Shown here in pieces: positions 7,732 through 16,601 of a stretch of 56,694 nt of DNA. Both the position numbers and the translations under genes were made by a program. The stretch covers positions 1 through 56,694 of the forward strand of contig NZ_JAILZV010000002.1 in the NCBI RefSeq assembly GCF_023512315.1, read 5' to 3'. Origin of the DNA: Anoxybacillus sp. (GTDB lineage: Bacteria; Bacillota; Bacilli; Bacillales; Anoxybacillaceae). Positions within the stretch are counted from its first letter, which is position 1. The number at the start of each line of letters is the position of its first letter. The notes beneath the pieces were generated by a model. It did not search any database. It was not told the DNA's origin and saw only the letters and a list, made by a program, of their open reading frames with translations.

Positions 7732-7869
7732 ATGAGGAAAGAACGAAAATCACCGAAACAACTTGTCGAGCAGCTGCAAAAACATGGCGTGCATGCAGAG
7801 CTAGTGAAACGTCCGAACTGGGCACTGCCGCAGCGAATCGAAGGAAAAACGCAGTCGCCTGTACAGTAA
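7732..7869 (+). CDS. Small basic protein (45 aa), first gene of the TetR operon
   Basis: Starts MRKERKSPKQLVEQLQKHGV and ends EGKTQSPVQ. It is Lys/Arg/Gln-rich with no membrane segment and no cysteine. It lies between the regulated promoter and the TetR gene with a 13-base gap, so it is co-transcribed. The ribosome site is weak (GAGGTGCGCGGG). I do not recognise it. It could be a real small protein or a translated leader. Confidence 0.5.
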   Translation: MRKERKSPKQLVEQLQKHGVHAELVKRPNWALPQRIEGKTQSPVQ

Positions 7870-7882
7870 GCGAGGGAGAACA

Positions 7883-8788
7883 ATGGCAAAGCGACGAAAA
7901 GAAAAATTTCTCGAAACGGCAATGAAGCTCTTTGCGAAAAAAGGATACCACACGACGTCGATTCAAGACATTGTCGAAGCATGGGGCATTTCTAAAGGAG
8001 CGTTTTATCATCATTTTTCGTCAAAAGAAGAATTGATGCTCGAAATCGTCCGCTATCATTTCGAAAAGCTAATGGCGCCGGTAGAAGAAAAACAAAAACA
8101 TCAGCCTCCGCGCGATGCGTTCATTGATGAATTGACGAGGAAATTAGAAGGCATTTTAACACATAAAGACTTTTTCCAAATGATGATGGTCGAACAACTC
8201 CCGAAAATTAATGCCGATATTCAGCGCTATTTATATGCTCAGCGCGCGCGCATGTTTCGTTGGTATTGCCAACGGCTAATCGACATTTATGGAGAAAAAA
8301 TAGAAAAGCATGTGTTTGATGTTGCGGCAATCGTCAACGGAATTTTTCGCGAATACCTTTTTTATCTGATGGTTAACCAAGAAATGCTCCGCACCGATGC
8401 GATTGCTCGCTTTATTGTCCGGCAAATGGATGCGATTGTCGAGCATTTAGGGGAAGAAGAGCCGCTGTTAACTGAAGCGGCGATGCGCTGTTTTGCCGAT
8501 ATGGCCGAACAAGAGCGGCGGGAGCGAAAGACGAAAATTTTTGAAAGCATTGCGCAGTTAAAGCAGCAACTCTCCGCGCTTCCGATCGATAAAAAAACAT
8601 ACCACCAATTGCATGCGGCGTTGGATACGTTAGAAGCGGAGTTTTCCCAAGAAGAAGCAACCCCGCGGGAATATGTGGTGAAAGGCATTCTTTTATATAT
8701 CGACAACCAGCAAATTCCGTCATTAGCGGATGCGGTTGTGTCGTTAACAAAACTTGTCCATGAGTACATGGCACATCACGAAAGATAG
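7883..8788 (+). CDS. TetR/AcrR family transcriptional regulator
   Basis: A 301-residue protein, long for TetR. The N-terminal helix-turn-helix is textbook: FLETAMKLFAKKGYHTTSIQDI then AWGISKGAFYHHFSSKEEL (residues about 10-50). The rest is an all-helical ligand domain, plus an extra C-terminal approximately 100 residues. It precedes a DHA2-type exporter by ten bases and follows a promoter framed by TGAC-N6-GTCA operators. The natural reading is a local repressor of the exporter, relieved by a drug-like or fatty ligand. Confidence 0.92.
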   Translation: MAKRRKEKFLETAMKLFAKKGYHTTSIQDIVEAWGISKGAFYHHFSSKEELMLEIVRYHFEKLMAPVEEKQKHQPPRDAFIDELTRKLEGILTHKDFFQMMMVEQLPKINADIQRYLYAQRARMFRWYCQRLIDIYGEKIEKHVFDVAAIVNGIFREYLFYLMVNQEMLRTDAIARFIVRQMDAIVEHLGEEEPLLTEAAMRCFADMAEQERRERKTKIFESIAQLKQQLSALPIDKKTYHQLHAALDTLEAEFSQEEATPREYVVKGILLYIDNQQIPSLADAVVSLTKLVHEYMAHHER

Positions 8789-8798
8789 GAGCGATATA

Positions 8799-10376
8799 AT
8801 GGCAGAAACGATTAAACACCGTCATTTATTAATTACTGGGCTGATTATTGCCATGTTGTTTGGCGCGCTCGACGGAACGATTGTCGGAACGGCGATGCCG
8901 CGCATTGTCGGGGAGCTTGGCGGACTAAGCGTCATGACGTGGGTGACGACCGCGTACATGTTAACGTCAACATCGATTGTGCCGATTGCAGGGAAATTAG
9001 CCGATTTATTAGGGCGCAAAGTCGTTTACGTTTCGGGATTAATTATTTTCATGGTCGGTTCGGCGCTTTGCGGAATGGCGCACAATATGACGGAGCTTAT
9101 TATTTACCGCGGCATGCAAGGCATTGGCGGCGGGATTATGATGCCGATGGCGATGATTATTATCGGCGATTTGTTTACGGGAAAAGAGCGGGCGAAATGG
9201 CAAGGGGTATTTGGCGGATTGTATGGGCTTGCCTCGATTTTAGGCCCGCAAATTGGCGGCTGGATTGTCGACCATTGGAGTTGGGAATGGGTATTTTACA
9301 TTAACCTCCCTGTCGGCATTATCGCGACGATTTTTATTGCGATGGGCTTAAATAAGCACGTGGCGAAAGGCCCAGTGAAATTTGACGTTCCTGGCATGGT
9401 AACGATGGTCGTTGGCGTCGTCAGCTTATTGTTGGCGTTAACGTTTGGCGGCGATCAATACGCGTGGACGTCATGGCAAATCATTGGCTTGTTTACTTTA
9501 TCGGCCATTTCGTTCACTGCGTTTGCAGTCGTGGAACGAAAAGCAGAAGAGCCGGTGCTGCCCATTCATTTATTTAAACATCGGACGTTTGTCGTCCTAA
9601 ACGGCATCGGTTTTTTAATGAGCGTCGGGATGTTCGGGGCGATTATGTTCGTTCCGCTCTTTATGCAAGGAGTCGTTGGCGTTAGTGCGACGCAATCAGG
9701 GACGATTATGACGCCAATGATGATCACGATGATTATCGGCAGCATTCTCGGTGGACGGCTCGTCTATAAACTTGGCGTCAAACCGCAGTTGATTGCAGGG
9801 ATGGTAATTATGGCGTCGGGCTTAGGGCTGCTTAGCACGATGGATATAGATACGACGCGCTGGACCGCAACGCTATATATGATTGTGCTCGGACTTGGCG
9901 TCGGGCTTGTTATGCCGCTATTGACGCTCGTCTTGCAAGAGACGTTCCCGAAATCGGAAATGGGTGTCGTGACGTCGTCGAGCCAATTTTTCCGTTCGAT
10001 TGGCGGGACGTTCGGGATGACGATTTTAGGGGCGGTCATGAACCATCGCTCCAGCACGCTGCTAGAAGACCGGCTCATGCCGCTATTAACATCGCTTCCG
10101 GCGCAGGCAAAAGCGATGGTTAGCCAGTTTTCGCATATGATTCACGACAATCCGCAAAGCTTATATTCGGCGTTATTAAGCCCGAAAGCGATGGCAAGCA
10201 TGCCAGCGCAGATGAAACAGGCGCTCGTGCCGATTTTAAAACAATCGCTCGTCGATTCGCTTCATTCCGTCTTTTTATTCGGGCTTGTCTTCGTTGCTTG
10301 CGGGGCAGTGTTGACTTTCGTCTTGCGCAAAATTACCCTCTCTGAACAAAACCGGAGAATGAAAGAAAGTGCGTGA
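8799..10376 (+). CDS. MFS multidrug exporter, DHA2 (EmrB/QacA) family
   Basis: A 525-residue protein with about 14 hydrophobic segments, as in drug:H+ antiporter family 2. Motifs include the helix-1 LDGTIVGTAMPRIV (motif D1), GKLADLLGRKVVY (motif A between helices 2 and 3), and IYRGMQGIGGGIMMPMAMI with LGPQIGGWIVD (motif C-like). The ATG at 8799 follows GATAGGAGCGATATA, so the upstream in-frame ATG at 8754 inside tetR is rejected. It is the last gene of the TetR-controlled operon. The exported compound is unknown. Confidence 0.93.
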   Translation: MAETIKHRHLLITGLIIAMLFGALDGTIVGTAMPRIVGELGGLSVMTWVTTAYMLTSTSIVPIAGKLADLLGRKVVYVSGLIIFMVGSALCGMAHNMTELIIYRGMQGIGGGIMMPMAMIIIGDLFTGKERAKWQGVFGGLYGLASILGPQIGGWIVDHWSWEWVFYINLPVGIIATIFIAMGLNKHVAKGPVKFDVPGMVTMVVGVVSLLLALTFGGDQYAWTSWQIIGLFTLSAISFTAFAVVERKAEEPVLPIHLFKHRTFVVLNGIGFLMSVGMFGAIMFVPLFMQGVVGVSATQSGTIMTPMMITMIIGSILGGRLVYKLGVKPQLIAGMVIMASGLGLLSTMDIDTTRWTATLYMIVLGLGVGLVMPLLTLVLQETFPKSEMGVVTSSSQFFRSIGGTFGMTILGAVMNHRSSTLLEDRLMPLLTSLPAQAKAMVSQFSHMIHDNPQSLYSALLSPKAMASMPAQMKQALVPILKQSLVDSLHSVFLFGLVFVACGAVLTFVLRKITLSEQNRRMKESA

Positions 10377-10384
10377 AAAACGGA

Positions 10385-10411
10385 AGAGAGCGTGTGATGC
10401 GCTCTCTTTTC
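10385..10411 (+). terminator. Terminator of the tetR-MFS operon
   Basis: AGAGAGCG and CGCTCTCT form an 8-bp stem with a seven-base loop, then TTTT. Confidence 0.8.
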
Positions 10412-10543
10412 TGTGAAAATAACGGATCCATGAGCGGTTATTTTTATGCGTGGGTGGTGAGCAAAACTTGCTCATGGATGTTTTTTATGGTAGAGATTAT
10501 GCAGAAAATGTTACAATATATTAGCAACTACATAAGCAGGGGT

Positions 10544-10577
10544 GAGCGGTTGACCACTTCCCGATGAAGGGAGGTGG
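10544..10577 (+). promoter_or_regulatory. Structured leader that hides the toxin ribosome site
   Basis: CCACTTCCC (10554-10562) pairs with GGGAGGTGG (10569-10577), which contains the Shine-Dalgarno. In addition GAGCGGTTGACC (10544-10555) can pair with GGTCAGCCGCTC (10750-10761) near the 3' end, with one G-U pair. These are mutually exclusive or stacked folds of the kind used by type I toxin mRNAs. Confidence 0.6.
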
Positions 10578-10581
10578 AGAA

Positions 10582-10686
10582 ATGACGACATACGAAGCAT
10601 TAAGCTTAATTGCTCAATTCAGCTTAGTGCTAGTAGGAGTGTTGACATTAGTAATCACGATGGTCGTCTATATAAAAAAGAAGTAA
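10582..10686 (+). CDS. Holin-like small hydrophobic toxin (34 aa)
   Basis: Begins MTTYEALSLIAQFSLVLVG, continues with a single hydrophobic helix and ends YIKKK. This is the layout of the Firmicutes putative holin-like toxin family (TxpA/BsrG-type type I toxins), which damage the membrane when expressed without their antisense RNA. The Shine-Dalgarno GGGAGGTGG is ideal but locked in a hairpin. The transcript continues about 120 nt to a strong terminator, room for an antisense antitoxin I cannot delimit. A second, tail-damaged copy with a conserved leader lies at 43441. Confidence 0.72.
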   Translation: MTTYEALSLIAQFSLVLVGVLTLVITMVVYIKKK

Positions 10687-10784
10687 CCGCTCTCCCACGA
10701 CCAATGGATTAAGACGGTTACTCCTGTTTAGTGACCACTAATTCAGTGAGGTCAGCCGCTCTTCTCGCGGCATGTAGTTGCATT

Positions 10785-10815
10785 GATCGAGTGTTTGTTG
10801 CACTCGATCTTTTTT
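10785..10815 (+). terminator. Terminator of the small toxin transcript
   Basis: GATCGAGTG and CACTCGATC form a 9-bp perfect stem, loop TTTGTTG, followed by TTTTTT. Confidence 0.88.
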
Positions 10816-10917
10816 ATATTATGCTCTTCTAATCGTTATTATATACGAACTAGAACGTGTATTCAATTTTTATCATTGCTGACCGAGAAATCGGCAAGAA
10901 ACGTATTTGCTTTTGTT

Positions 10918-11247
10918 TCAATCAAACACCTTCGATCGTGTCAGAAAGCGCACGCCTTCCGGTCCCTCTAATGAAAACATGCCGCCTCTGCCAGGAACGA
11001 CGTCGATGATGAGCTGCGTATGTTTCCAATATTCGTATTGGGCGGCGGAGATATAAAACGGGCAGCCGCCAATTTCCCCGAGGAAAACGTCGGAATCCCC
11101 GATCATTAGTTCGCCTTGCGGGTAGCACATTGGCGAACTGCCGTCGCAGCAGCCGCCCGACTGATGAAACATTAGCGGACCGTATTTCGCCTTTAAGTTT
11201 TCGATGAGTTGGAGCGCCGCATCGGTAGCGATGACTTTCGGTTGCAT
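10918..11247 (-). CDS. DUF779 domain protein
   Basis: A 109-residue protein with the DUF779 signature: FHQSGGCCDGSSPMCYP in the first half, then FYISAAQYEYWKHTQLIIDVV and GRGGMFSLEGPEGVRF. The invariant Cys pair suggests a metal or redox role, but the function is unknown. In many bacteria this family lies next to an acetaldehyde/aldehyde dehydrogenase, exactly as here, where it is downstream of one. A hairpin with T run separates the two, so its level may depend on read-through. Confidence 0.9.
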   Translation of the reverse strand: MQPKVIATDAALQLIENLKAKYGPLMFHQSGGCCDGSSPMCYPQGELMIGDSDVFLGEIGGCPFYISAAQYEYWKHTQLIIDVVPGRGGMFSLEGPEGVRFLTRSKVFD

Positions 11248-11265
11248 CCTTTTCCCTCCCTTCTG

Positions 11266-11294
11266 AAAAAGGCAGCGTGCCGTTGCGCGCTGCC
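11266..11294 (-). terminator. Terminator or attenuator between aldehyde dehydrogenase and DUF779
   Basis: On the minus strand AGGCAGCG pairs with CGCTGCCT and is followed by TTTTTC. It lies between the two genes and upstream of the DUF779 ribosome site. Confidence 0.7.
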
Positions 11295-11303
11295 TCGTTA
11301 ATT

Positions 11304-12824
11304 TTAGAAGAATCCTAGTTTTTTAGGCGAATAGCTGACGAGCAAGTTTTTCGTTTGTTGGTAATGCTCCAACATCATTTTATGCGTTTCGCGTCCGATG
11401 CCAGACATTTTATAACCGCCGAACGCTGCGTGCGCTGGATACGCGTGATAGCAGTTCGTCCAGACGCGGCCAGCCTGAATGCCGCGGCCGAAGCGGTAAG
11501 CGGTGTTGATGTTGCGGCTCCAGACGCCTGCCCCTAAGCCGTATAACGTTTCATTGGCAATCGCCAGCGCTTCGTCTTCGTCTTTAAACGTCGTGACCGA
11601 AACGACCGGGCCGAAAATTTCTTCTTGGAAAATGCGCATTTTATTATGTCCCTTAAAGACAGTCGGTTGGACGTAATAGCCGCCGCTTAATTCGCCTGCT
11701 AAAAAGTTGCGTTCGCCGCCGATGAGAAGCTCTGCCCCTTCTTGTTTGCCGATGTCAATGTAGGACAAAATTTTCTCGAGCTGTTCCGACGATGCTTGCG
11801 CCCCAATCATCGTTTCCGTGTCGAGCGGGTTGCCTTGTTTAATTTGTTTGACGCGCTCAAGCGCCCGCTCCATAAAGATGTCGTAAATCGATTCGTGAAT
11901 AAGGGCACGCGACGGGCATGTGCACACTTCGCCTTGGTTTAAGGCAAACATCGTAAAGCCTTCGAGCGCTTTGTCGAAAAAGTCATCGTCTTTTTCTGCG
12001 ACGTCAGGGAAGAAAATGTTTGGCGATTTGCCACCGAGTTCGAGTGTGACAGGGATGATGTTTTGTGATGCGTATTGCATAATTAACCGTCCGGTCGTCG
12101 TTTCGCCTGTAAACGCCACTTTGGCGATGCGCGGGTTCGACGCAAGCGGTTTTCCGGCTTCTAAACCAAAGCCGTTGACGACGTTGACAACCCCTTTTGG
12201 CAATAAGTCTTCGATGAGTTCGATGAGTACGAGGATCGATGTTGGTGTTTGTTCTGCTGGTTTTAGGACAACGCAGTTTCCAGCCGCTAACGCCGGTGCA
12301 AGTTTCCATGCGGCCATTAAAATTGGGAAGTTCCATGGAATAATTTGTCCAACAACTCCGAGCGGTTCTTTGAAGTGGTAAGCGACGGTGTCATGATCGA
12401 GTTCGGCTAGCGACCCTTCTTGTGCGCGAATGCAGCCAGCGAAGTAGCGGAAGTGGTCAATCGCAAGCGGGATGTCGGCTGCAAGCGTTTCGCGAATTGG
12501 TTTGCCGTTTTCCCATGTTTCGACGACGGCAAGCAGTTCGAGGTTTTCTTCCATGCGGTCAGCAATTTTGTTCAAAATGCGCGCCCGTTCGGCGACCGAT
12601 GTGCGCCCCCATGCTTCTTTTGCTTCGTGCGCGGCATCGAGCGCTAGTTCAATGTCGGCAGCTTTCGAACGCGGCACTTCGCAATACGGAAGCCCGGTGA
12701 CTGGCGAAATGTTTTCAAAATATTCGCCGTCGACTGGCGGCACCCATTTTCCCCCGATAAAGTTTTCGTACCGTTTTTTAAACGTGATGAGAGAACCAGG
12801 TTGTCCAGGTTGAGCATAAATCAT
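11304..12824 (-). CDS. NAD-dependent aldehyde dehydrogenase (acetaldehyde type)
   Basis: A 506-residue enzyme oxidising an aldehyde, probably acetaldehyde, to the acid with NAD(P). Visible are the Rossmann region [21 protein letters not shown], the general base in [13 protein letters not shown], the catalytic Cys in [13 protein letters not shown] (the [11 protein letters not shown] form typical of ExaC/AcoD-like enzymes) and [10 protein letters not shown]. The ATG at 12824 has a GGGGGAATTTGG site, better than the upstream ATG at 12854. A long repeat block and a cre-like site lie upstream, so catabolite control is plausible. Confidence 0.93.
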   Translation of the reverse strand: MIYAQPGQPGSLITFKKRYENFIGGKWVPPVDGEYFENISPVTGLPYCEVPRSKAADIELALDAAHEAKEAWGRTSVAERARILNKIADRMEENLELLAVVETWENGKPIRETLAADIPLAIDHFRYFAGCIRAQEGSLAELDHDTVAYHFKEPLGVVGQIIPWNFPILMAAWKLAPALAAGNCVVLKPAEQTPTSILVLIELIEDLLPKGVVNVVNGFGLEAGKPLASNPRIAKVAFTGETTTGRLIMQYASQNIIPVTLELGGKSPNIFFPDVAEKDDDFFDKALEGFTMFALNQGEVCTCPSRALIHESIYDIFMERALERVKQIKQGNPLDTETMIGAQASSEQLEKILSYIDIGKQEGAELLIGGERNFLAGELSGGYYVQPTVFKGHNKMRIFQEEIFGPVVSVTTFKDEDEALAIANETLYGLGAGVWSRNINTAYRFGRGIQAGRVWTNCYHAYPAHAAFGGYKMSGIGRETHKMMLEHYQQTKNLLVSYSPKKLGFF

Positions 12825-12883
12825 CCAAATTCCCCCTTTGTTTTTATATAGCACTAGTAGGAGGGGAGATTTCCCCTCTACCA

Positions 12884-13154
12884 GTCGCCTCCGCTTTTCT
12901 TGTCTAGCTACGAACTAACATCCTCCTCCGCGTTTGCTTTCTCCGTCGACGTGCACGCACGTCTCGTCGAAAGCTTCCGCTTCCGTCGGATGTTTCCTTG
13001 GCTACGCCAAGGACCGTTCTCCGCTTTTCGTGATTGTCTAGCTCCGGCTCCTAGCTCTCTAGTGCCAAGCAACCTTCCTCCGTCGAAGCAAAAAGCGCTT
13101 CTCGTCGGGAGAACGCTTGGCTTCGAGAGCTATGCAGTCGCCTCCGCTTTTCTA
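12884..13154. repeat. Intergenic repeat block, family B (two adjoining units)
   Basis: Two units each begin TGTCTAGCT (12900 and 13035) and end CTCCGCTTTTC. The block also opens and closes with the same string, AGTCGCCTCCGCTTTTCT. Internal pieces can pair, for example GCTTGGC/GCCAAGC-like arms. It shares its 5' GTCTAGCTCC with family A, so the two may be related. It separates the aldehyde dehydrogenase from its presumed promoter. Confidence 0.7.
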
Positions 13155-13156
13155 TG

Positions 13157-13170
13157 TGTATACGCTTTCA
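13157..13170. promoter_or_regulatory. cre-like (CcpA) site
   Basis: TGTATACGCTTTCA matches the Bacillus cre consensus TGWNANCGNTNWCA at all fixed positions but one. It is also one arm of GTGTATAC-N13-GTGTATAC. It lies about 330 bp before the aldehyde dehydrogenase start, beyond the repeat block. Confidence 0.4.
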
Positions 13171-13302
13171 AAGGAAGTGTATACAAAATATAGTGAAAAT
13201 TTCTCCCCGAGCAATATGGTATCATTTTCTTGCTAAAGTTGTCAAAAGGTTCATCGCCATTATCTAGTCTACTCGTCCGTTTTTTTAGATATGCCGCTTT
13301 CG

Positions 13303-13328
13303 CGAAAAAAAGCTGGCAGTTGCCAGCT
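13303..13328 (-). terminator. Terminator of the 189-aa gene
   Basis: On the minus strand AGCTGGCA and TGCCAGCT are separated by two bases and followed by TTTTTTT. It begins inside the stop codon. Confidence 0.85.
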
Positions 13329-13897
13329 TAATAGTCTAATTCGAGCCCGTCTAGTAGCAAGCTTGCATACGCACCGCTTAAGCGGTGAAACGCTTTTAGG
13401 ACATCCTCTTGTTCGGCGTCAAAAAAGCCTTTCATCATCTCCTGGTTTTCTTCATGAATAAAACTTAAAATGAAGTCCGTTTTAATGCGGTTAGCGACTA
13501 ACACGGCGCAATACGAGCGCTCGAGCTGCTGTTTGCGCGCTTTTTGATCGGCAATTTGCGCAAAATGCGCCTCATAGCGCCCAACGATGTTCGGAAGTTC
13601 GTCGTGAATGCGCGCTTGCGCTTCTTTCAACATCTTCTCCACCGCAGCGGCCGGCGGGAAGGAGCGGCTTGCTAGCACCGTTTGAAAAATTTGCTGCAAC
13701 GCATACGTCGATTCGGTCGCAAAGGCGACGTTCGTTACGAGCACGTGCATATATTCCTCTTCGTTCGCAGTATCGATGCGCATTTTCATAATCACTTCCA
13801 GCACATCGGAATGAATTTTTTCTTTCGTCCAATCGCTCACAAGCTGTTGAAGCAAAACGGATAACACTTGCCCCATTTCTTCTTTTGTTATACTCAT
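13328..13897 (-). CDS. Hypothetical helical protein (189 aa)
   Basis: I do not recognise it. It starts MSITKEEMGQVLSVLLQQLV and is predicted almost wholly helical, with alternating charged and hydrophobic residues. There is no signal peptide or membrane segment, and only one Cys. The middle RYEAHFAQIADQKARKQQ looks coiled-coil-like. A good GGGGAATGACC site precedes the ATG and a strong terminator ends it, so it is a monocistronic real gene with normal host codon use. Confidence 0.75.
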   Translation of the reverse strand: MSITKEEMGQVLSVLLQQLVSDWTKEKIHSDVLEVIMKMRIDTANEEEYMHVLVTNVAFATESTYALQQIFQTVLASRSFPPAAAVEKMLKEAQARIHDELPNIVGRYEAHFAQIADQKARKQQLERSYCAVLVANRIKTDFILSFIHEENQEMMKGFFDAEQEDVLKAFHRLSGAYASLLLDGLELDY

Positions 13898-14110
13898 TGG
13901 TCATTCCCCTTACTTGTAGTCTAGCTACCTTTAGCATGCCATTTTCATCGACAAGAAGTCAATGACGAGAAAGGAAAAGATATGTCGAAATAGAAAAAAT
14001 AATGACTAAATTTCAAATTTTTGTATAATAAAAGAGAGAGGAGAACAAAGGCCTCTTTCAAAAACCGAACATATGTGCTAAAATGGGTGTAAAAAAATGG
14101 ACGAGGGGGA

Positions 14111-14617
14111 ATGGACGTGCAGTATGAAATTAAAGAAACTACGCAGGCGCTGGAGCCGACGTACAATGAGCGGGGGGAGTTATGTACGATCGTTCATGAA
14201 ACGAATGCTACGTACACCGTTGCAGCCTCCCCTCTACGCATCGTCGAACATAGCTGCATTTATTACGGCTGCGCCTACGAAGGAAGACTCGAAGCTGCCA
14301 AATTGATTTTAGGCTTAAAGCAAATGGTTCCAATTTGCGTGAGCAACGCTTTACGACTCTACATCATGCCAACATGCTCCCCAGACAGCGATAAATGTTT
14401 TTGGCTTGCCATACGCCATATCCACCACATCGAGCCGTACCGACAGAAAAAAGCAAAAGTCATTCTCGCCAACGGCACTTCCCTCATCATTGACGCACAC
14501 CGTGATACGCTTGAAGCGCGGCGGGCGAAAACGACGCTGCTTTATTACACGCTAGAAATGCGCTGCGGCATTTATAAAGTCATCGAGCAAAAATTCCCGC
14601 TTTGGCGGCTTTTTTAA
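14111..14617 (+). CDS. comK: Competence transcription factor ComK
   Basis: A 168-residue ComK-family protein, the master activator of late competence genes, binding AT-rich K-boxes in the minor groove. Family landmarks are PLRIVEHSCIYYGCAYEGRL, a VPICVSNALRLYIMPT segment, and CFWLAIRHIHHIEPY with VILANGTSLIIDAHRDTLEARRAKT. It is shorter than the 192-residue B. subtilis protein, lacking part of the C-terminal tail that MecA/ClpC uses for degradation, so proteolytic control may differ. Upstream there is TATAAT at 14024 and AAATTTCAAATTTTT, K-box-like and possibly autoregulatory. A likely target, ssbB, and comM are also in this window. Confidence 0.88.
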   Translation: MDVQYEIKETTQALEPTYNERGELCTIVHETNATYTVAASPLRIVEHSCIYYGCAYEGRLEAAKLILGLKQMVPICVSNALRLYIMPTCSPDSDKCFWLAIRHIHHIEPYRQKKAKVILANGTSLIIDAHRDTLEARRAKTTLLYYTLEMRCGIYKVIEQKFPLWRLF

Positions 14618-14618
14618 G

Positions 14619-14646
14619 CACTGTCCCTCATTTGGGCAGTGTTTTA
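14619..14646 (+). terminator. Terminator of comK
   Basis: CACTGTCC pairs with GGGCAGTG (one G-U), loop CTCATTT, then TTTTAT. Confidence 0.8.
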
Positions 14647-14681
14647 TCATATAATGGGGATAAGAGACAAGGAGAGGAGAA

Positions 14682-15170
14682 ATGCGAGTGAAACCGTTGC
14701 GGTTGCGAGGGCATCATTTATTATGTGTGCATGGATTTCGCGGCATGGGGTATAGCCCATCATTTGTCGAAAAAATGAAAGAAATCGTTCGCGATCTTCG
14801 CGAGGAAGAAAAAGAGATGCTTATTCAAGTTGTCGTCGCGCTCGATGAAGCATGTTTTGCTTGTCCGCATCACGGCGAATCGACGTGCGAAGCGGACCCT
14901 GCTTCCAACGACCACGTCGTATCAATGGACAAAAAAGTGTTGGCTCATCTTGGCTTAGAAGAAAACGCCGTATATTTAAAATCGGAACTGCTTCGTCTAA
15001 CGGCAAAAAAGGTGCGTCCAGACGACTTAGATGATTTATGCGCCAACTGTTCGTGGCTTTCGTACGGCGTCTGCAAAGAAGGGATTGCTCATTTGCGGCA
15101 AAAAATGAGTGAATTATCAGAAATTAATTCTTCCCCTTTCCAAAAAGTGTGGTATGATAAGAAAATATAA
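14682..15170 (+). CDS. DUF1284 domain protein
   Basis: A 162-residue protein opening with the family's LRLRGHHLLCVHGFRGMGYS. Cys residues then cluster as CFACPHHGESTCEADP and CANCSWLSYGVCKEG, suggesting an iron-sulfur or zinc site. The function of DUF1284 is unestablished. The start has ACAAGGAGAGGAGAA upstream. It is followed 28 bases later by aspartokinase, and transcription probably runs on, since no terminator lies between. Confidence 0.85.
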   Translation: MRVKPLRLRGHHLLCVHGFRGMGYSPSFVEKMKEIVRDLREEEKEMLIQVVVALDEACFACPHHGESTCEADPASNDHVVSMDKKVLAHLGLEENAVYLKSELLRLTAKKVRPDDLDDLCANCSWLSYGVCKEGIAHLRQKMSELSEINSSPFQKVWYDKKI

Positions 15171-15198
15171 AAAGAATTTTACGGAAAGGGTTTTGTCC

Positions 15199-16566
15199 AT
15201 GAAAGTAGCGAAATTTGGGGGAAGTTCGGTCGCCAGCGCGGAACAGTTCCGCAAAGTGGCGTACATTGTTCAGTCAGATGTGGAACGGCGTATCATCGTC
15301 GTATCTGCGCCAGGGAAGCGATACAAAACGGATACGAAAGTCACCGATGTATTAATCCAGCTTGGGGAAGCTGCCATCCATGGAGAGCCGGTCGAACCGT
15401 TTGTCGAAACGGTCGTCAGAAGGTATGCTGAGATTGCTGATGGGTTGGAATTGTCTGCCGATGATTGCATCGAGCAAGTAAAAGCAGAGTTGTGGAAAAA
15501 AATCGATACGTATCGCCACGACCCATCACGGTTAATGGATGCGTTAAAAGCGAGCGGGGAAGACAATAATGCGAAATTAATGGCGCTTTACTTGCGCCAT
15601 ATCGGATTGGATGCCCATTATGTCAGCCCGAAAGAAGCAGGCATTCTCGTGACAGACGAACCGGGAAATGCGCAAATGTTGCCGGAGTCATATGAAAAGC
15701 TGCGCGAGCTAAAACACCGTTCCGGCGTGCTTGTCATTCCAGGCTTTTTCGGCTATTCGCTCAACGGGCATATCGTGACGTTCCCGCGCGGCGGTTCGGA
15801 TATTACGGGGTCGATTGTCGCTGCTGGCGTCGGGGCGGACGTGTACGAAAACTTTACGGACGTCGATTCGATTTATTGCGTCAATCCGTCGATTGTTGGC
15901 AACCCGCGCCAATTAAAAGAAATTACATATCGGGAAATGCGCGAGCTGTCGTATTCCGGCTTTTCGGTGTTTCATGATGAAGCGCTGGAACCGGTGTATA
16001 AAGCGCGCATTCCTGTCTGTGTGAAAAATACGAACAATCCAGAAGCGCCTGGGACATGGATTGTCGCCCAGCGCGACCACCGCGACCAACCGGTAGCGGG
16101 CATTGCAAGCGACACGGGCTTTTGCAGCATTAACGTCAGCAAATATTTAATGAACCGCGAAATCGGCTTTGGGCGTAAGCTATTGCACATTTTAGAAGAC
16201 GAAGGGATTTCGTACGAACATACCCCGTCTGGGATCGACAACATGTCCGTCATTTTGCGGGCAACCCAGCTAGAAGGGGAAAAAGAGCGCCGTATCGTTG
16301 ACCGCATTCAGACAGAATTGCAAGTGGACGATATTCAAATTGAATACGGGCTTGCGCTCATTATGGTCGTCGGCGAAGGGATGGAACGCGCGGTCGGGGT
16401 GGCGGCAAAAGCAACCGCTGCCTTTGCCAAAGCAAACATTAACATCGAAATGATTAACCAAGGCTCGTCCGAAGTGAGCATGATGTTTGGCGTGAAAGAA
16501 GAAGTCGTCAACCAAGCAGTAAAAGCGCTATATGACGCCTATTTTTCCAAACAGCCACTCTCTTAA
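15199..16566 (+). CDS. thrD: Aspartate kinase (aspartokinase III/YclM type)
   Basis: A 455-residue enzyme that phosphorylates aspartate as the first step of the Lys/Thr/Met pathway. The N-terminal kinase domain starts MKVAKFGGSSVASAEQF. RGGSDITGSIVAAGV and a YTDVDSI-like YENFTDVDSIYCVNP follow. Two ACT domains lie in the C-terminal 150 residues, including GVAAKATAAFAKANINIEMI. It is a single-chain, roughly 450-residue form like B. subtilis YclM/ThrD, not the alpha/beta LysC. The ATG at 15199 has GGAAAGGG upstream. The longer frame from 15109 would overlap DUF1284 and is rejected. Confidence 0.93.
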   Translation: MKVAKFGGSSVASAEQFRKVAYIVQSDVERRIIVVSAPGKRYKTDTKVTDVLIQLGEAAIHGEPVEPFVETVVRRYAEIADGLELSADDCIEQVKAELWKKIDTYRHDPSRLMDALKASGEDNNAKLMALYLRHIGLDAHYVSPKEAGILVTDEPGNAQMLPESYEKLRELKHRSGVLVIPGFFGYSLNGHIVTFPRGGSDITGSIVAAGVGADVYENFTDVDSIYCVNPSIVGNPRQLKEITYREMRELSYSGFSVFHDEALEPVYKARIPVCVKNTNNPEAPGTWIVAQRDHRDQPVAGIASDTGFCSINVSKYLMNREIGFGRKLLHILEDEGISYEHTPSGIDNMSVILRATQLEGEKERRIVDRIQTELQVDDIQIEYGLALIMVVGEGMERAVGVAAKATAAFAKANINIEMINQGSSEVSMMFGVKEEVVNQAVKALYDAYFSKQPLS

Positions 16567-16584
16567 AAAGGGAGTGGTTTTTTA
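16555..16584 (+). terminator. Terminator of aspartokinase
   Basis: CCACTCTC pairs with GGGAGTGG and is followed by TTTTTT. The stem starts before the stop codon. Confidence 0.85.
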
Positions 16585-16601
16585 TACGGGAACAAGGCTC
16601 T

